64,000 nt of DNA. Source: Dictyobacter kobayashii. GTDB lineage: Bacteria; Chloroflexota; Ktedonobacteria; Ktedonobacterales; Ktedonobacteraceae. Below, one piece after another: positions 55,538 to 64,000 of the stretch. The stretch spans positions 62,001 to 126,000 of the forward strand of contig NZ_BIFS01000002.1 in NCBI RefSeq assembly GCF_003967555.1, read 5' to 3'. Numbering within the stretch: position 1 is the stretch's first letter; the number at the start of each line of letters is the position of its first letter. The position numbers and the translations under genes were made by a program. Below the pieces are notes generated by a model. It was not told the origin of the DNA. It saw only the letters and a program-made list of their open reading frames with translations, and searched no databases.

Positions 55538-56365
55538 ATGCGTGTTTTTGTCACAGGAGCAACAGGCTTCATCGGTTCCGCCGTCGTCCGCGAACTCATC
55601 GGTGCCGGTCATACGGTTGTCGGCCTTACCCGCTCAGACAAGGGTGCCGAGGCACTGAAGGAAGTTGGGGCCGAGGTGCATCGCGGTACCCTTGACGACC
55701 TCGACAACCTTCGCGCCGCTGCGGCGGCAGTGGATGGCGTCATTCACCTGGCGTTTCAGCACGGCTCCTCGGACTTCGCCGCCGCGCTCACCACCGATCT
55801 GCGCGCCGTCGAGACGATGGGAGCGGCGCTCGAAGGCACAGACAAGCCGTTCGTGACCACCGCTCACCTCAACGGGGAGGCATCGGATAACGCGGTGCTC
55901 GCACTAGCGGGAGTGCGATCATCGGTCGTCTCTCTCTCTCTGTCTGTGCACGACGAGGGCGACAAGCACGGCTTCATACCGAGACTGATCACCATCGCTC
56001 GCGCGAAGGGCGTCTCTGCCTATATCGGCGACGGGTCCAACCGCTGGGTGGCCGTCCATCGCCTCGATGCGGCGCGCCTGTACCGCCTGGCACTGGAAAG
56101 CGCCCCGGCGGGGTCACGGCTTGACGGAGTCGGCGATGAGAGTGTGCCATTCCGCGATATCGCCGGCGTTATCGGTCGCCACCTGAATCTGCCGGTGGTC
56201 AGCATTTCCCGCGAAGAGGCAAACGCTCACTTCGGCTCTTTTCTCGGCACCGTGGCGGCGGCCGACAGACCGAGGTCTTCTGCACGGACCCAGGAACTCC
56301 TGGGATGGCGGCCTGTGCATCCGCGACTTCTCCCGGACATCGAAGAGCACTATTTCAACAACTGA
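55538..56365 (+). CDS. Extended SDR / NAD(P)-dependent epimerase-like protein
   Basis: 275 residues. Rossmann motif TGATGFIGSAVV (residues 6-17), DGVIHLAFQHG, WVAVHRLDAARLYRLALE. The catalytic Tyr-x-x-x-Lys of active SDRs is not evident (the equivalent region reads SLSLSVHDEGDKHGF), as in a known atypical subgroup. AGAAGGAG precedes the ATG. Divergent from and probably repressed by the TetR at 54786. Confidence 0.9.
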   Translation: MRVFVTGATGFIGSAVVRELIGAGHTVVGLTRSDKGAEALKEVGAEVHRGTLDDLDNLRAAAAAVDGVIHLAFQHGSSDFAAALTTDLRAVETMGAALEGTDKPFVTTAHLNGEASDNAVLALAGVRSSVVSLSLSVHDEGDKHGFIPRLITIARAKGVSAYIGDGSNRWVAVHRLDAARLYRLALESAPAGSRLDGVGDESVPFRDIAGVIGRHLNLPVVSISREEANAHFGSFLGTVAAADRPRSSARTQELLGWRPVHPRLLPDIEEHYFNN

Positions 56366-56458
56366 TGTGAGGCTCAGGGCCACTCCTCACGACAACCAGA
56401 CGTACGGGGAAGATGATGGACAAGCATACCACCTCATCCAGCGCGGTCTGGCGAACGA

Positions 56459-56504
56459 TCGTGAATATGTGCCTGCGAAATTACAACCAGGCACATATTC
56501 ACGA
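56459..56504. terminator. 17-bp-stem hairpin
   Basis: TCGTGAATATGTGCCTG pairs perfectly with its complement around a 12-nt loop. It lies about 95 nt after the SDR stop and about 75 bp before the STAND fragment; a short TTTT follows. Confidence 0.65.
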
Positions 56505-56579
56505 GCTTTTGAACTTTGCCAGGCATAGACTCTGACTGGTTATTGCCTGTTGAAAGCCCGATGCCTATCCTTTGAAAAT

Positions 56580-56859
56580 GGGAGCCTATATCGAAGAAAC
56601 CGGATGCAGCTTTGGGGAGTACCTCCAACTCTATGAGCTGCATCGTGCCAGGCTGCTGGCACGCCGAGGCAGGCAGGCAACGCACTATCCCGACTCGGTG
56701 GCCACCACCTGGGATCTCTCCTTCGAGAAGGTTGAACAAGCCCATCCAGCGGCAGCTGAGCTCTTGCGGCTATGCGCGTATCTTTCACCCGATCACATTC
56801 CCGAGGAGCTGCTCACTGAGGCGGCGGAAGTCCAGCATCGCATACTCCCTCGCTGCTGA
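56580..56859 (+). pseudogene. Middle fragment of a duplicated STAND (NB-ARC) gene
   Basis: GAYIEETGCSFGEYLQLYEL, RLLARRGRQATHYPDSVATT and LRLCAYLSPDHIPEELL match residues about 314-395 of the intact STAND protein. Both flanks are unrelated. It is probably the same duplicate whose start lies at 52640-52947. Confidence 0.85.
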
Positions 56860-56941
56860 GCAGAGAATAAACCGATCAAGGAAGACAAATCAGAGATGGA
56901 TACAGATGCAAGCAGAGGTTGTCCTGCTCGCATCTGTAGGC

Positions 56942-57873
56942 TCAGAACCAAAATCCACACCAGGTGGCATTGCCATCAACATCCGGGTGGAGGAAGCGAT
57001 CAGTAAAGGTGGTTGCCGAAGACGGATCGTCGGGAGCTGCAATCGCCCCGTCGGTGATCTGGTAAGTCGTCGAGCCCATTGGGGCATAGTACCATGGAAT
57101 GACGGTAATATACTGCCCAACCATAATCGCCTTCGTATAATTGAAACCAAGCAGTGTGTGGCGACCGGTATCGGCGGATTCGGCATAGACACCGCTCCAA
57201 TCGACCTGGTCAAAGTTCGCCAGATTCGTCAACTTGTCTCCACACGTTGGACGCTCATCGATCCATTCTGCATATCGTTGATCGGGCTTCCAGGAATCAC
57301 TGCTCCCCCAGCACTTATCATCCCGGTAGACGGTAGGATCCTTTTTGCGTGTCCCTGTAATATCTGCCCGGTAAGAGGATTGGGCCTGTACCGAGGTACA
57401 CCACCCTTGCGCCGAATCAAGCCAGACCTTGGCAAAGATCTGCGAACCACACACAATAGATTGCGACTGCGCAATCGAGTGATTCTGAGTAGGATCTGGA
57501 TCTGGAACGCGTTCATACCAGAGGTGATATTGTCCATCAGCCCAAGCCCAACGCCGGTCTGCAGCAGATTCCCGGCACTTGTTGCATCGCCTGTCTTCAC
57601 ACCACCCAATCCAATCCAGCTTGAAAAGAGGACCATAGGCTTTTGCTTAGAGACATCAAGACAAGGCACCGTCCAGGTGCCTTCGACCTCCGTAAACGCG
57701 CGTTGCTGGGCAATATACCCCGACCAATTCGCGCCTGTTTTCTCTAGGAGCGTAGAATGGATGAGATCCACAGGAGCAGCGTGAGCCGTGCCAATAAACA
57801 GAGAACATGCGATACATGTGCTGAAAAACGAGAAGAAAGCAGTCAACACAAACTGGCGGCCATATCTTTTCAT
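56942..57873 (-). CDS. Secreted glutamic peptidase (G1/eqolisin-like), one frameshift
   Basis: Signal peptide to about residue 32 (cleavage after AHA). Mature domain: NWSGYIAQQRAFTEVEGTWT, VLFSSWIGLGG, the candidate catalytic Gln in NLLQTGVG and candidate catalytic Glu in AEWIDERP. This pairing is the mark of G1 peptidases, acid-active enzymes best known in fungi and soil bacteria. The two halves are in different frames; one more base at CCC 57541-57543 gives GLGADGQYHLWYERVPD, a typical family segment. AAGGAGATAC precedes the ATG. Confidence 0.85.
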
Positions 57874-58101
57874 GCAATAAGTATCTCCTTACATCCTAAC
57901 CAGTATTCATAAGTGCGTTTTTTTTTGCACCCCTTCTCCATGCTTCAATACTATCCGGATTCCCTCCTCGTGTGGGAGGTCGTTTGGGGTCGGCCAGGTA
58001 GCGTCTACGTATCAGGTAGGGCGATTCGTATCTTTTCTGTTGTATAATGATGAAAAGTCGGTTTTACTTCGAAATCATTCGATAAATCTGGGAGTAGAGA
58101 C

Positions 58102-60719
58102 ATGGACGTATCTCCTTCTGTGTATCCTGCGAATCGGATACGGCAGGAACGGGTTCGTAACAACTGGCGCCAACAAGATCTCGCTGAGGCATTGGGAACC
58201 ACGGTTGGCACCGTGAAACGATGGGAGCGGGGAAGCCAGCAGCCGAGCGCATATTTTCGCGTCAAACTGTGTGCCCTCTTCGGCAAAAGCGCCGAGGAAT
58301 TAGGATTGATCACCGTGGACACCACGTCGCCACCGCCAGATGAGCAAGACGCATCAGACATAGACCAGGCGCATGCGTCACCCGCCGAGGCTCCCACAAT
58401 ATGGCACGTGCCCTATCCACGCAATCCGCATTTTACCGGGCGCGAGGATCTCCTGGACCAGTTGGATCAACGCCTTTTAGCAGAAAGGACAGGCGGTGTG
58501 ATGCGTCAGGTCGCCTTGACCCAGCCACAGGCCATTAAGGGCCTCGGTGGCATCGGGAAAACCCAGATCGCGGTGGAATATACCTACCGCGCTCGCGAAC
58601 AAAATCGCTACTCCCATATCCTCTGGATCAACGCGGCGAGCGAAGAGGCCATGATGACTGGTTTCGCAGGACTGGCGCGACTGCTCCCAGCCTTTCCCGC
58701 GCAAGAGGAGACCAATCAACGCAAACTCGCTGTCGCGATCAAACGCTGGCTGGAGGACTGCCAAGCGCGCTGGTTGCTGGTCTTTGATAACGCAGATAAC
58801 CTATCCCTGATCCAGCCCTATCTCCCCCAACAGGGATACGGGAGCGTGCTCCTCACCACCCGCGCAAATGCCGTCGGTTCGTTTGCTGTGCCGCTCGAAG
58901 TGGACACAATGGGCTTGATAGAGGGGACGCGCTTTCTGCTGCACCGCGCGCAGCGGCTGCGTGCCACCGACGAAGAGATCAATGAAGCCACCAATGTGGT
59001 GATCGCCCTCGATGGGTTTCCGCTGGCGCTGGACCAGGCGGGCGCGTTTATCGAGGAAACCAAATGCAGCTTTGGCGACTACCTTGGTCTCTATCAGAAG
59101 TATCGCCAGAGGCTGCTTGCTCGTCGTGGAATGCAAGCCACCGGGTACCCCGATTCGGTGGCGACGACCTGGTCGCTCTCGTTTCAGACCATCGAACACG
59201 CCAATCCCGCCGCCGCCGAACTCTTGCGGCTGTGTGCATTCCTGGCGCCCGATCACATCCCGGAAGATCTCCTCAAGGACGGCGCCCCGTATTGGCCGCC
59301 ACTGCTGCAAGCGGCGGCAGCTGACCTTCTTGCCTTTAATCTCATGATTGAGGATCTCCTCGCGTTTTCGCTGGTGAAACGGTTGACGGAAGATCACCTG
59401 CTGAGTCTGCACCGTCTCGTGCAGGCGGTGCAGCTGGATCGGATGGAGGTCGAGGAACAACATCAGTGGGCGGAGCGGATGGTCCGTGCGGTCAATACGG
59501 CGTTCCCTCGCAATCCGAAAGAAGATGCCTCCTGGCCACGCTGCCTTCGCTATCTTGAGCAGGTGCAAGCCTGTGAGCCGCTAATTCAGAAGTATGGATT
59601 GGTTTTTCCGGAAGCTGCGGATGTGCTTGAGCGGGCAGGGGTCTACCTCTATGAACATGCTTCGTATGCGCTCGCCGAATCGCTCTACCAGCAGGCACTC
59701 GCCATTCGTGAACACCATCCCGGATCGCACCATCTTGAAACAGCAACCGTCTTGCACCATCTCGGCCTGCTCTACCGGCGTCAAGGAAAGTATGAGCAGG
59801 CCGAACCTCTTTTCCAACGGGCGCTCGCCATTCGCGAACACCACCTGGGGCTACAACACTCTGAAACAGGAGGCATCCTGAGCGATTTTGCCACGCTCTA
59901 CGCGGAACAGGGAAGTACGAGCAGGCCGAACCCCTTTTCCAACGGGCGCTCGCCATTCGCGAACAACATCTGGGCCCACAGCATGTAGGGACGGCGAGGA
60001 TGTTGAATAATCTGGCAGGGTTGTATTTACAACAGAGGAAGTATGAGCAGGCCGAGCCCCTTTTCCAACAAACTCTTGCCATTTATGAGCAACAGTTGGA
60101 ACCATACCATACGCATCTGGCTGATTGTTTGAGCAATCTGGGTGTGCTCTATTTCTACCAGGAAAGGTATGAGCAGGCCGAGCCGCTCTACCAACGAACC
60201 CTTGCCATCCGCGAGCAACAATTGGGACCCGAACACCCGGCGACAGCTATCAGCCTCCTCAATCTGGGAGAGCTTTATCTCCAACAGAAGAAATACGAAC
60301 AGGCCGAACCATGCCTTCAGCGGGCGCTCGCGATCTGTGAGCAGCAGTTAGCGCCGCACCACCCGTTAGTGGCCGAAAGCCTGAGAAATCTGGGTACACT
60401 CTTCCATGAGCAAGGGAAAAGCGACCAGGCCGAGGCGGCATTTACGCGAGCTCTGGCCATCGAGGAACAGGCATTGACCGCGTACCACCCGGATCTTGCC
60501 AATACGGCACACGCATTCGCCCGTTTCTACGAGGTAGAGGGCGACAATCAAAAAGCAGCCGCCCTCTACCAACGGGCACTGGCCATCCGTGAACAGGTAT
60601 ATGGTCCAGATCACCCTCAAACCCTGGAAACCCACAAGCGCCTGTCCGCAGTGCTGCATGCCATGAACAGAACAGAAAACGACGCGCCAGAGAGCGCAAC
60701 ATCATGGGGCGCCAACTAA
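58102..60719 (+). CDS. STAND regulator: XRE HTH, NB-ARC, TPR, one frameshift
   Basis: Joined length about 872 residues. HTH_XRE at 12-65 (NWRQQDLAEALGTTVGTVKRWERG in part), NB-ARC with P-loop KGLGGIGKT (147-154), Walker B WLLVFDNAD (224-232), LLTTRA sensor and GFPLALDQAG (305-314), a winged-helix arm, then about seven or eight TPRs (YEQAEPLFQRALAIREQ). The frame breaks at GGG 59910-59912; one extra G gives AEQGKYEQAEPLFQRALA. It is probably a ligand-gated, ATP-switch transcription factor or signalling hub; no target is evident. A damaged relative lies upstream. Confidence 0.92.
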
Positions 60720-60815
60720 AAAGAACGGGAAGGAGCAAGATGAAGAGAGAGAAGAAAAAACGCTGGGCGGCGAAACCACTTTCCTGGCTTCTTCGCTGGT
60801 AACACGCCGTAGTCG

Positions 60816-60882
60816 TTTGCGCATAGAGAAATGCCCGCGCCACCATAAAAGTGGTACGCAAGCATTTTTCTCTATGCGCAAA
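60816..60882 (+). terminator. Hairpin terminator
   Basis: TTTGCGCATAGAGAAATGC pairs with GCATTTTTCTCTATGCGCAAA (two extra T) and an inner CCAC...GTGG stem. Between the STAND gene and the convergent LLM gene. Confidence 0.75.
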
Positions 60883-60924
60883 ATATATCAACCATTCCTC
60901 AGGCCAACCGGGACATCGCTAGGC

Positions 60925-61764
60925 TTAGCGCTGTGGCGGCCCCTGGCGGATGTGATCGCGCATATCTTCAAAGGAGTCGCGTGGCCCAAATAAGCTTTCA
61001 AGCCACCAGGTAACGCCTGAGGCGGCAAAGGCTTCGGCGCTTTTCGCAGTACGTTTGCGATCTTTGAGGCCCGTTGAATGAATTTTGACGATGTCGAATG
61101 ATTCAGAGGTCTGTCCATGTGATTGAATTGTTGTACGAATATCCAGGATATCTTCGGGCGTAAGTGGGCCTCCACTTTTCAAAGGCACAACTCCATCCCA
61201 CCTGGCCGCGCGACGAAAAGGTTTAACACGCGGCCAAAATCCGGCAACCCATACTGGTATGCGCGGTGACTGTAAGGTAGAGGGCAAAAAGGTTGTGCGT
61301 TGTAGTTGATAGTGCTCTCCCTTGTATGAAAAGGGCTTGCCACTCCACAGACCCGTTAGCACATCTAATCCTTCATCCAATTTGGCGGCCCGGATACTAT
61401 CTTCCTCAGGCTCCCCAAACTGGGCAAATTCTGTGCTGCCGGGGTGACCCAACCCCACACCTAATGTCAGACGTCCTTCTGATAGATGATCAAGCGTCAC
61501 CGTTTCACGCGCGAGCTTCCAGGGCCTGCGGCGTGGCAAGGGTGTCACAGTCGTCCCCAGGCGAATACGTTTGGTCACCATAGCCATAGCGGTCAATGCA
61601 ACCCAGGGATCGACCATGGGAGGCGATTGAGGGGTCTTATAAAGAATATGGTCCCATAGAAAAATGCCATCCCATCCGGATTCTTCAGCTTCCTGAGCCA
61701 GCGTTGCTAGCGAACGGGCAGAGGTCTGCGCACCAAAATTCGGGATATAGAGTCCGTAACGCAT
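60925..61764 (-). CDS. LLM-class flavin-dependent oxidoreductase
   Basis: 279 residues of the luciferase-like monooxygenase family (TIM barrel, FMN or F420): MRYGLYIPNFGAQTSA, WDGIFLWDHILY, RIRLGTTVTPLPRRRPWKLA, GRLTLGVGLGHP and the C-terminal region with MRDHIRQGPP. Full length with a good start (GGAGATAATT upstream). Cofactor choice cannot be settled from sequence by eye; substrate unknown. It is convergent with the STAND gene. Confidence 0.93.
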   Translation of the reverse strand: MRYGLYIPNFGAQTSARSLATLAQEAEESGWDGIFLWDHILYKTPQSPPMVDPWVALTAMAMVTKRIRLGTTVTPLPRRRPWKLARETVTLDHLSEGRLTLGVGLGHPGSTEFAQFGEPEEDSIRAAKLDEGLDVLTGLWSGKPFSYKGEHYQLQRTTFLPSTLQSPRIPVWVAGFWPRVKPFRRAARWDGVVPLKSGGPLTPEDILDIRTTIQSHGQTSESFDIVKIHSTGLKDRKRTAKSAEAFAASGVTWWLESLFGPRDSFEDMRDHIRQGPPQR

Positions 61765-61917
61765 ACAATTATCTCCTACACATTCCCAAACCAGAAAGGT
61801 CGTTCTGGCTTTCTTATCTTCTTTGATTCATTCACACAATAGAGATCCGACTTATCCATCCTACACGAACATCGTTCACATATGTTGGTAGTGCATCAAA
61901 GTTACTCCCTACGCTAT

Positions 61918-63067
61918 CTAAAACGCATATGCTGTTTGACTGCTCATAAACGTACGAATAGAGGCGACAACCAGTCTTATCTGCTCATCTGTCAGGTTGG
62001 GATGAATGGGCAATGAGAGCTCTCGACTAGCTACATCTTCTGTTATGGGCAAGCTACATGTACCGAAACGTTCTCGATAAAAAGAAAAGAGATGAGTTGG
62101 CGGATAGTGTACACTACTTTGAATGCCATCTTGCTTTAAGGCAACCTGTAATTCATCTCGCAGAGTAGTCGTTGGCAGCAAGATCGGTACCAGGTGATAG
62201 GCACTATCATCCAATCTATGTAAGAAGGGCAATTCAATATGCTCTATATTTTGCAGCAAGGATGCATAAAGCTGTACAATCTGGCGCCTGCGTTGCCGGT
62301 CTTGCGCTAACCGTTGGAGTTGTAACCTGCCCATTGTAGAACCGATGTCGGTAATGCGATAATTCAGTCCCAAACCTTGTACGTCATAACTGGAAACGCG
62401 CCCATTCTGTTTATCCCAGGAACTGGTAGTCATACAATGAGATCTCAGAGAGCGTACACGTGTTAACAACTCCTTGTCACGGCAACAACCATCCCCCCTT
62501 CACCGGTGGTCATGTTTTTGGTAGCAAAGAAGCTGAAACAACCAATATCCCCCAGGGTGCCCAGTTGCCCGCGTCAGTCCTCACCAGTGGAGCATGAGCA
62601 GCGTCCTCAATAACAATCAAATTATATTTATGGGCCAACGCCAGAATTGATTTCATATCACAGGCATACCCGCCATAGTGCATAACAACGATAGCTTTGG
62701 TGCGACTGGTAATACGCATCTCGAGATCTTCAGGATCCATTGTCAGATCTTCAGGGCCTTTAATATCCGCAAAAATCGGTTGCGCTCCACTCATAGTCAC
62801 GACTGCGGCTGAGGCTACAAAGCTGAGCGAAGGAATGATCACCTCATCGCCCGGGCCCAGGCCCAGGGCCAGGACAGCTACATGTAATGCAGCTGTCCCA
62901 CTACTTACGGCCACCGCCTCTGGTACATTCAAACTCTGCGCAAATTCCTGTTCAAAAGCGGCTGTGATAGAGCCCATTGAAAGCCAACGCGATGCGAGCA
63001 CCTTCGCCACAGCCTCTATTTCAGCTTCTCCAACGGTTGTATCGAATAGCATTACCTGCCACTGCAT
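61918..63067 (-). CDS. DegT/DnrJ/EryC1/StrS-family PLP aminotransferase, two frameshifts
   Basis: About 380 residues when joined. Start DTTVGEAEIEAVAKVLASRW, VSSGTAALHVAVLALGLGPG, Asp-region VIEDAAHAP, and the PLP lysine in FFATKNMTTGEGGM, which lies in the middle frame; then LNYRITDIGSTMGRLQLQ and SVHYPPTHLF. Breaks: CCC at 62568-62570 and near 62480; each needs one added base. It aminates nucleotide-linked keto-sugars or similar in cell-surface glycan or antibiotic sugar pathways. It is next to a sugar nucleotidyltransferase on the same strand, which supports that role. Confidence 0.9.
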
Positions 63068-63162
63068 ATTCGTTTCTCCTTACTTTTCAGGCGAGAGCTG
63101 CATTCTACTATGTAGATATTCTTGCAGTATCACTGCGCTCCACCCTGGACATGACATGATTA

Positions 63163-63951
63163 TTAAAAATTGGCTGAAACCAGGTTCGCCAGTGGCGACA
63201 TCTTTTTGCTGGCCCTGTCTAATTCGCTCTGCTGCGCATATTCACTGCGCAAGAAATGATCTCGATAGCGCTGGAAAGCCTCTTCAGCTTTCATATACTG
63301 TTCAATGGTGCCGATGTCAAACCATTCTCCATGGAACTGATAACTATGAATATGCTTATTATCAGCCAATAAGCGCTGGAAAAGCGTCGGCATTCCAATA
63401 AACTCACCCTGGGGAATATAGTCAATCACGCCAGGATTCAATACATAAATGCCGCTGCTCACCAGATAGCTAAATGTGGGCTTCTCTGTATAACCAGTGA
63501 CGCTATCATCTTTTTCATTAATTTCTACCAACCCCAGGCCAATAGATACTTCATGAGGGCAGAGCACCACGGAGGCCATGGCTCCGCTATCGAGATGGCT
63601 GGCATAGACATCGGCAAAATCAAGCGAGGTCAGTACATCTGAGTTCATCACCAGGCAAGGCTCATCAGATACATCGATCATCCGCAATGGACCAGCGGTC
63701 CCCAGGGGTATGGAAGAATAAGAATACTCAATCTCGATGCCTAACCAGCTCCCATCGCCAAAGTAGCGCTCAATCTGATTGGCTTTATGCGACACGGCCA
63801 ACACACAGGAAGTAAAACCAGCATCACGCAACTGCTGTAAGATAATTTGCAAAATGGGCAAATCATCCAGCGGAATTAATGATTTCGGGAATACTTTTGT
63901 GTACGGCTGCAAACGCATCCCCTTACCCCCGGCTAATAAAATTGCTCTCAT
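63163..63951 (-). CDS. Sugar-phosphate nucleotidyltransferase
   Basis: 262 residues. NTP-transferase signature LAGGKGMRLQPYTKVFPKSL (residues 6-25), metal-binding Asp in VMNSDVLTSLD, GYTEKPTFSYLVSSGIYVL and GEWFDIGTIEQYMKAEE. This is the RmlA/GlmU-N/ManC-like fold with features of D-glycero-D-manno-heptose or mannose-1-P guanylyltransferases. It makes NDP-sugar, upstream of the aminotransferase (95-bp gap), so both probably belong to one glycan operon. Confidence 0.93.
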   Translation of the reverse strand: MRAILLAGGKGMRLQPYTKVFPKSLIPLDDLPILQIILQQLRDAGFTSCVLAVSHKANQIERYFGDGSWLGIEIEYSYSSIPLGTAGPLRMIDVSDEPCLVMNSDVLTSLDFADVYASHLDSGAMASVVLCPHEVSIGLGLVEINEKDDSVTGYTEKPTFSYLVSSGIYVLNPGVIDYIPQGEFIGMPTLFQRLLADNKHIHSYQFHGEWFDIGTIEQYMKAEEAFQRYRDHFLRSEYAQQSELDRASKKMSPLANLVSANF

Positions 63952-64000
63952 GAACAGGTCTTCCTTTCTTTATCTTGATGAAACCAATATGCTTAACACT

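Noticed and set aside
56612..57784. 390-codon plus-strand frame opposite the glutamic peptidase
   Set aside because: Arg/Pro/Ile-rich shadow translation; the peptidase motifs on the minus strand are decisive.
58801..59568. 255-codon minus-strand frame within the STAND gene
   Set aside because: Antisense of the NB-ARC region; no domain.

Overview
The window looks like chromosomal DNA of a Ktedonobacterales-type Chloroflexota (filamentous, sporulating soil Chloroflexi). This is an inference from gene content: STAND NTPases with HTH, NB-ARC and TPR parts, long WD40 propellers, a receiver/glutaredoxin/thioredoxin-reductase fusion, secreted trypsin-like and glutamic peptidases, ECF sigma factors with SnoaL tails, and remains of at least eight insertion-sequence families. 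No rRNA, tRNA or CRISPR array was seen.

Layout. 0-5 kb: 3' part of clpB, a BON-domain protein, the receiver-TrxR fusion and a pentapeptide membrane protein. 5-9.1 kb: an oligopeptide ABC operon whose first permease is cut off and joined to the 3' half of a GH35-like glycosidase. 9.3-12.6 kb: a GH3 lipid-anchored or membrane enzyme and a cytochrome P450. 13-21 kb: small secreted proteins, large palindromes, IS4 and IS630 copies and a beta-propeller lipoprotein. 22-25 kb: a J-domain protein, a GIY-YIG protein and two membrane proteins. 25-28.4 kb: an IS3 element, IS remnants and a GyrI-like protein. 28.58-35.9 kb: a damaged TniA/TniB/resolvase transposon with a WD40 cargo, interrupted by an IS21. 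36-45.5 kb: two MFS exporters, a QOR/TetR pair and an IS graveyard including a TnpB fragment. 45.97-52.04 kb: an intact sibling transposon (TniA, TniB, serine resolvase, ECF sigma, SRPBCC and DHFR-like cargo) with 48-bp terminal inverted repeats and a 7-bp target duplication; removing it restores the reading frame of a host membrane-protein gene. 52-61 kb: DUF1214/DUF1254 pair, TetR/SDR pair, a glutamic peptidase and a full STAND-TPR gene next to debris of a duplicate. 61-64 kb: LLM oxidoreductase, DegT-type aminotransferase and sugar nucleotidyltransferase.

Two things shape interpretation. First, about a dozen otherwise well-conserved genes carry a single-base frameshift, nearly always one base missing from a short homopolymer. 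This looks more like consensus error than biology, so these genes are annotated as continuous products with the shift noted. Second, the most informative biology is the pair of related Tn5053/Tn552-like transposons, which share ends, resolvase and res-like region but carry different cargo.
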